A DNA stretch of 7,898 nt from Chryseobacterium gleum (GTDB lineage Bacteria > Bacteroidota > Bacteroidia > Flavobacteriales_D > Sanyastnellaceae), in contig CALQJP020000098.1 of the NCBI GenBank assembly GCA_943330925.2, positions 1 through 7,898 on the forward strand, given 5' to 3'. Shown piece by piece: positions 7,405 to 7,898 of the stretch. The notes under the pieces are model-generated. The model did not search any database. It was not told the origin of the DNA and was given only the letters and a program-made list of their open reading frames with translations. Numbering within the stretch: the stretch's first letter is position 1; each line of letters begins with the position of its first letter. Position numbers and translations under genes: made by a program.

Positions 7405-7432
7405 TTTGTGAATGCTTTATCCTAATTTGGCC
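7405..7432 (+). promoter_or_regulatory. Possible promoter of the M16 peptidase gene
   Basis: CCTAATTTGGCC (7421-7432) ends 17 bases before the ATG at 7450 and resembles the element in front of the lipoprotein gene. TAATTTG fits a shortened TAnnTTTG box. A TTTG at 7405-7408 could act as the -33 element, but the 14-base spacer is shorter than usual for the phylum, so the match is weak. Confidence 0.22.
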
Positions 7433-7449
7433 GCCACAAATCTCTGAAT

Positions 7450-7898
7450 ATGAAATTCATCTACGGAATTCCACTGGTTGTTGCTTTGGCTATGTCGGCA
7501 GCATCTCAAGCACAAAACATCCGCTTTGAGGAGTACACACTCAACAACGGATTACATGTAATCCTGCACGAAGATCACAGCACGCCCATTACGGCTGTTA
7601 CGGTGATGTATCATGTGGGGTCTAAAAACGAAACAGTAGGTCGCTCAGGCATGGCTCACTTTTTCGAACACTTGCTTTTTGAAGGTTCGGAAAATATAGG
7701 TCGCGGCCAATACGCGAAGTTTGTTGAAAATGCAGGCGGTGCGCTCAATGCAAACACTTCACAGGACCGCACCTTCTACTACGAATTGCTGCCCAGCAAT
7801 CAACTCGAGTTGGGACTCTGGCTCGAAAGCGAGCGCATGCTGCATGCAAAAGTGGAAATGGCAGGTATCGAAACGCAGCGCGAAGTTGTAAAGGAAGA
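7450..7898 (+). CDS. Exported M16 (insulinase/pitrilysin) family zinc peptidase, 3'-truncated by window edge
   Basis: The N-terminal 149 codons plus two bases of an M16 metallopeptidase; the rest lies beyond the window. Residues 1-21 (MKFIYGIPLVVALAMSAASQA) look like a Sec signal peptide with cleavage near SQA-QN, so the product is periplasmic or outer-membrane associated. The mature part starts with the typical M16 strand YTLNNGLHVILHEDH (29-43), then VMYHVGSKNE, and the inverted zinc motif HFFEH (70-74: zinc ligands His70 and His74, catalytic base Glu73) in GMAHFFEHLLFEGS. GGALNANTSQDRTFYYE (96-112) follows the family's substrate-strand pattern. The third zinc ligand, a Glu about 76 residues after the motif, would be at or next to residues 149-150, just where the window ends (REVVKE). 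Intact HxxEH suggests the active-type N-domain rather than an inactive partner. The ATG is preceded by no Shine-Dalgarno. Transcribed divergently from hutH. Confidence 0.92.
   Translation, partial: MKFIYGIPLVVALAMSAASQAQNIRFEEYTLNNGLHVILHEDHSTPITAVTVMYHVGSKNETVGRSGMAHFFEHLLFEGSENIGRGQYAKFVENAGGALNANTSQDRTFYYELLPSNQLELGLWLESERMLHAKVEMAGIETQREVVKE

Overview
The window looks like an ordinary chromosomal segment of a member of the Bacteroidota, probably near the Flavobacteriales/Cytophaga side. The reasons are the mid-range GC, the near absence of Shine-Dalgarno sequences before starts, a lipoprotein whose mature N-terminus (Cys-Asn-Arg-Ser-Asp-Asp) resembles the Bacteroidota surface-export signal, and protein variants typical of that phylum. 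No plasmid, phage, transposon, CRISPR or RNA gene was seen. Seven protein genes fill almost the whole window and no gene-free stretch exceeds about 150 bases.

Layout, left to right: (1) the 3' part of a superfamily 1 (UPF1/IGHMBP2-type) helicase on the plus strand, open at the left edge; (2) pcm, protein-L-isoaspartate O-methyltransferase, on the minus strand, its stop one base from the helicase stop; (3) a Gfo/Idh/MocA-family NAD(P)-dependent oxidoreductase on plus, divergent from pcm across 101 bases; (4) an unrecognised lipoprotein on plus, 114 bases further on; (5) a membrane-bound initiating sugar-phosphate transferase (polyprenyl glycosylphosphotransferase) on plus, starting 4 bases after the lipoprotein stop; (6) hutH, histidine ammonia-lyase, on minus, its stop 6 bases from that of gene 5; (7) the 5' end of an exported M16 zinc peptidase on plus, divergent from hutH and cut by the right edge.

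Functionally, the helicase (nucleic acid remodelling) and pcm (repair of damaged aspartyl residues) are housekeeping genes. Genes 3 to 5 share a strand and may form a cell-surface glycan group: an oxidoreductase of a family that includes nucleotide-sugar dehydrogenases, a probably surface-exposed lipoprotein with a carbohydrate-binding-like C-terminus, and an enzyme that starts glycan assembly on undecaprenyl phosphate. Only the lipoprotein/transferase pair is tightly coupled; including the oxidoreductase is inference. HutH begins histidine breakdown but no other hut gene lies in the window.

I found no clear previously undescribed system. The most interesting item is the unrecognised lipoprotein, because of its export signal, its jelly-roll-like C-terminus and its likely translational coupling to the glycosylphosphotransferase.
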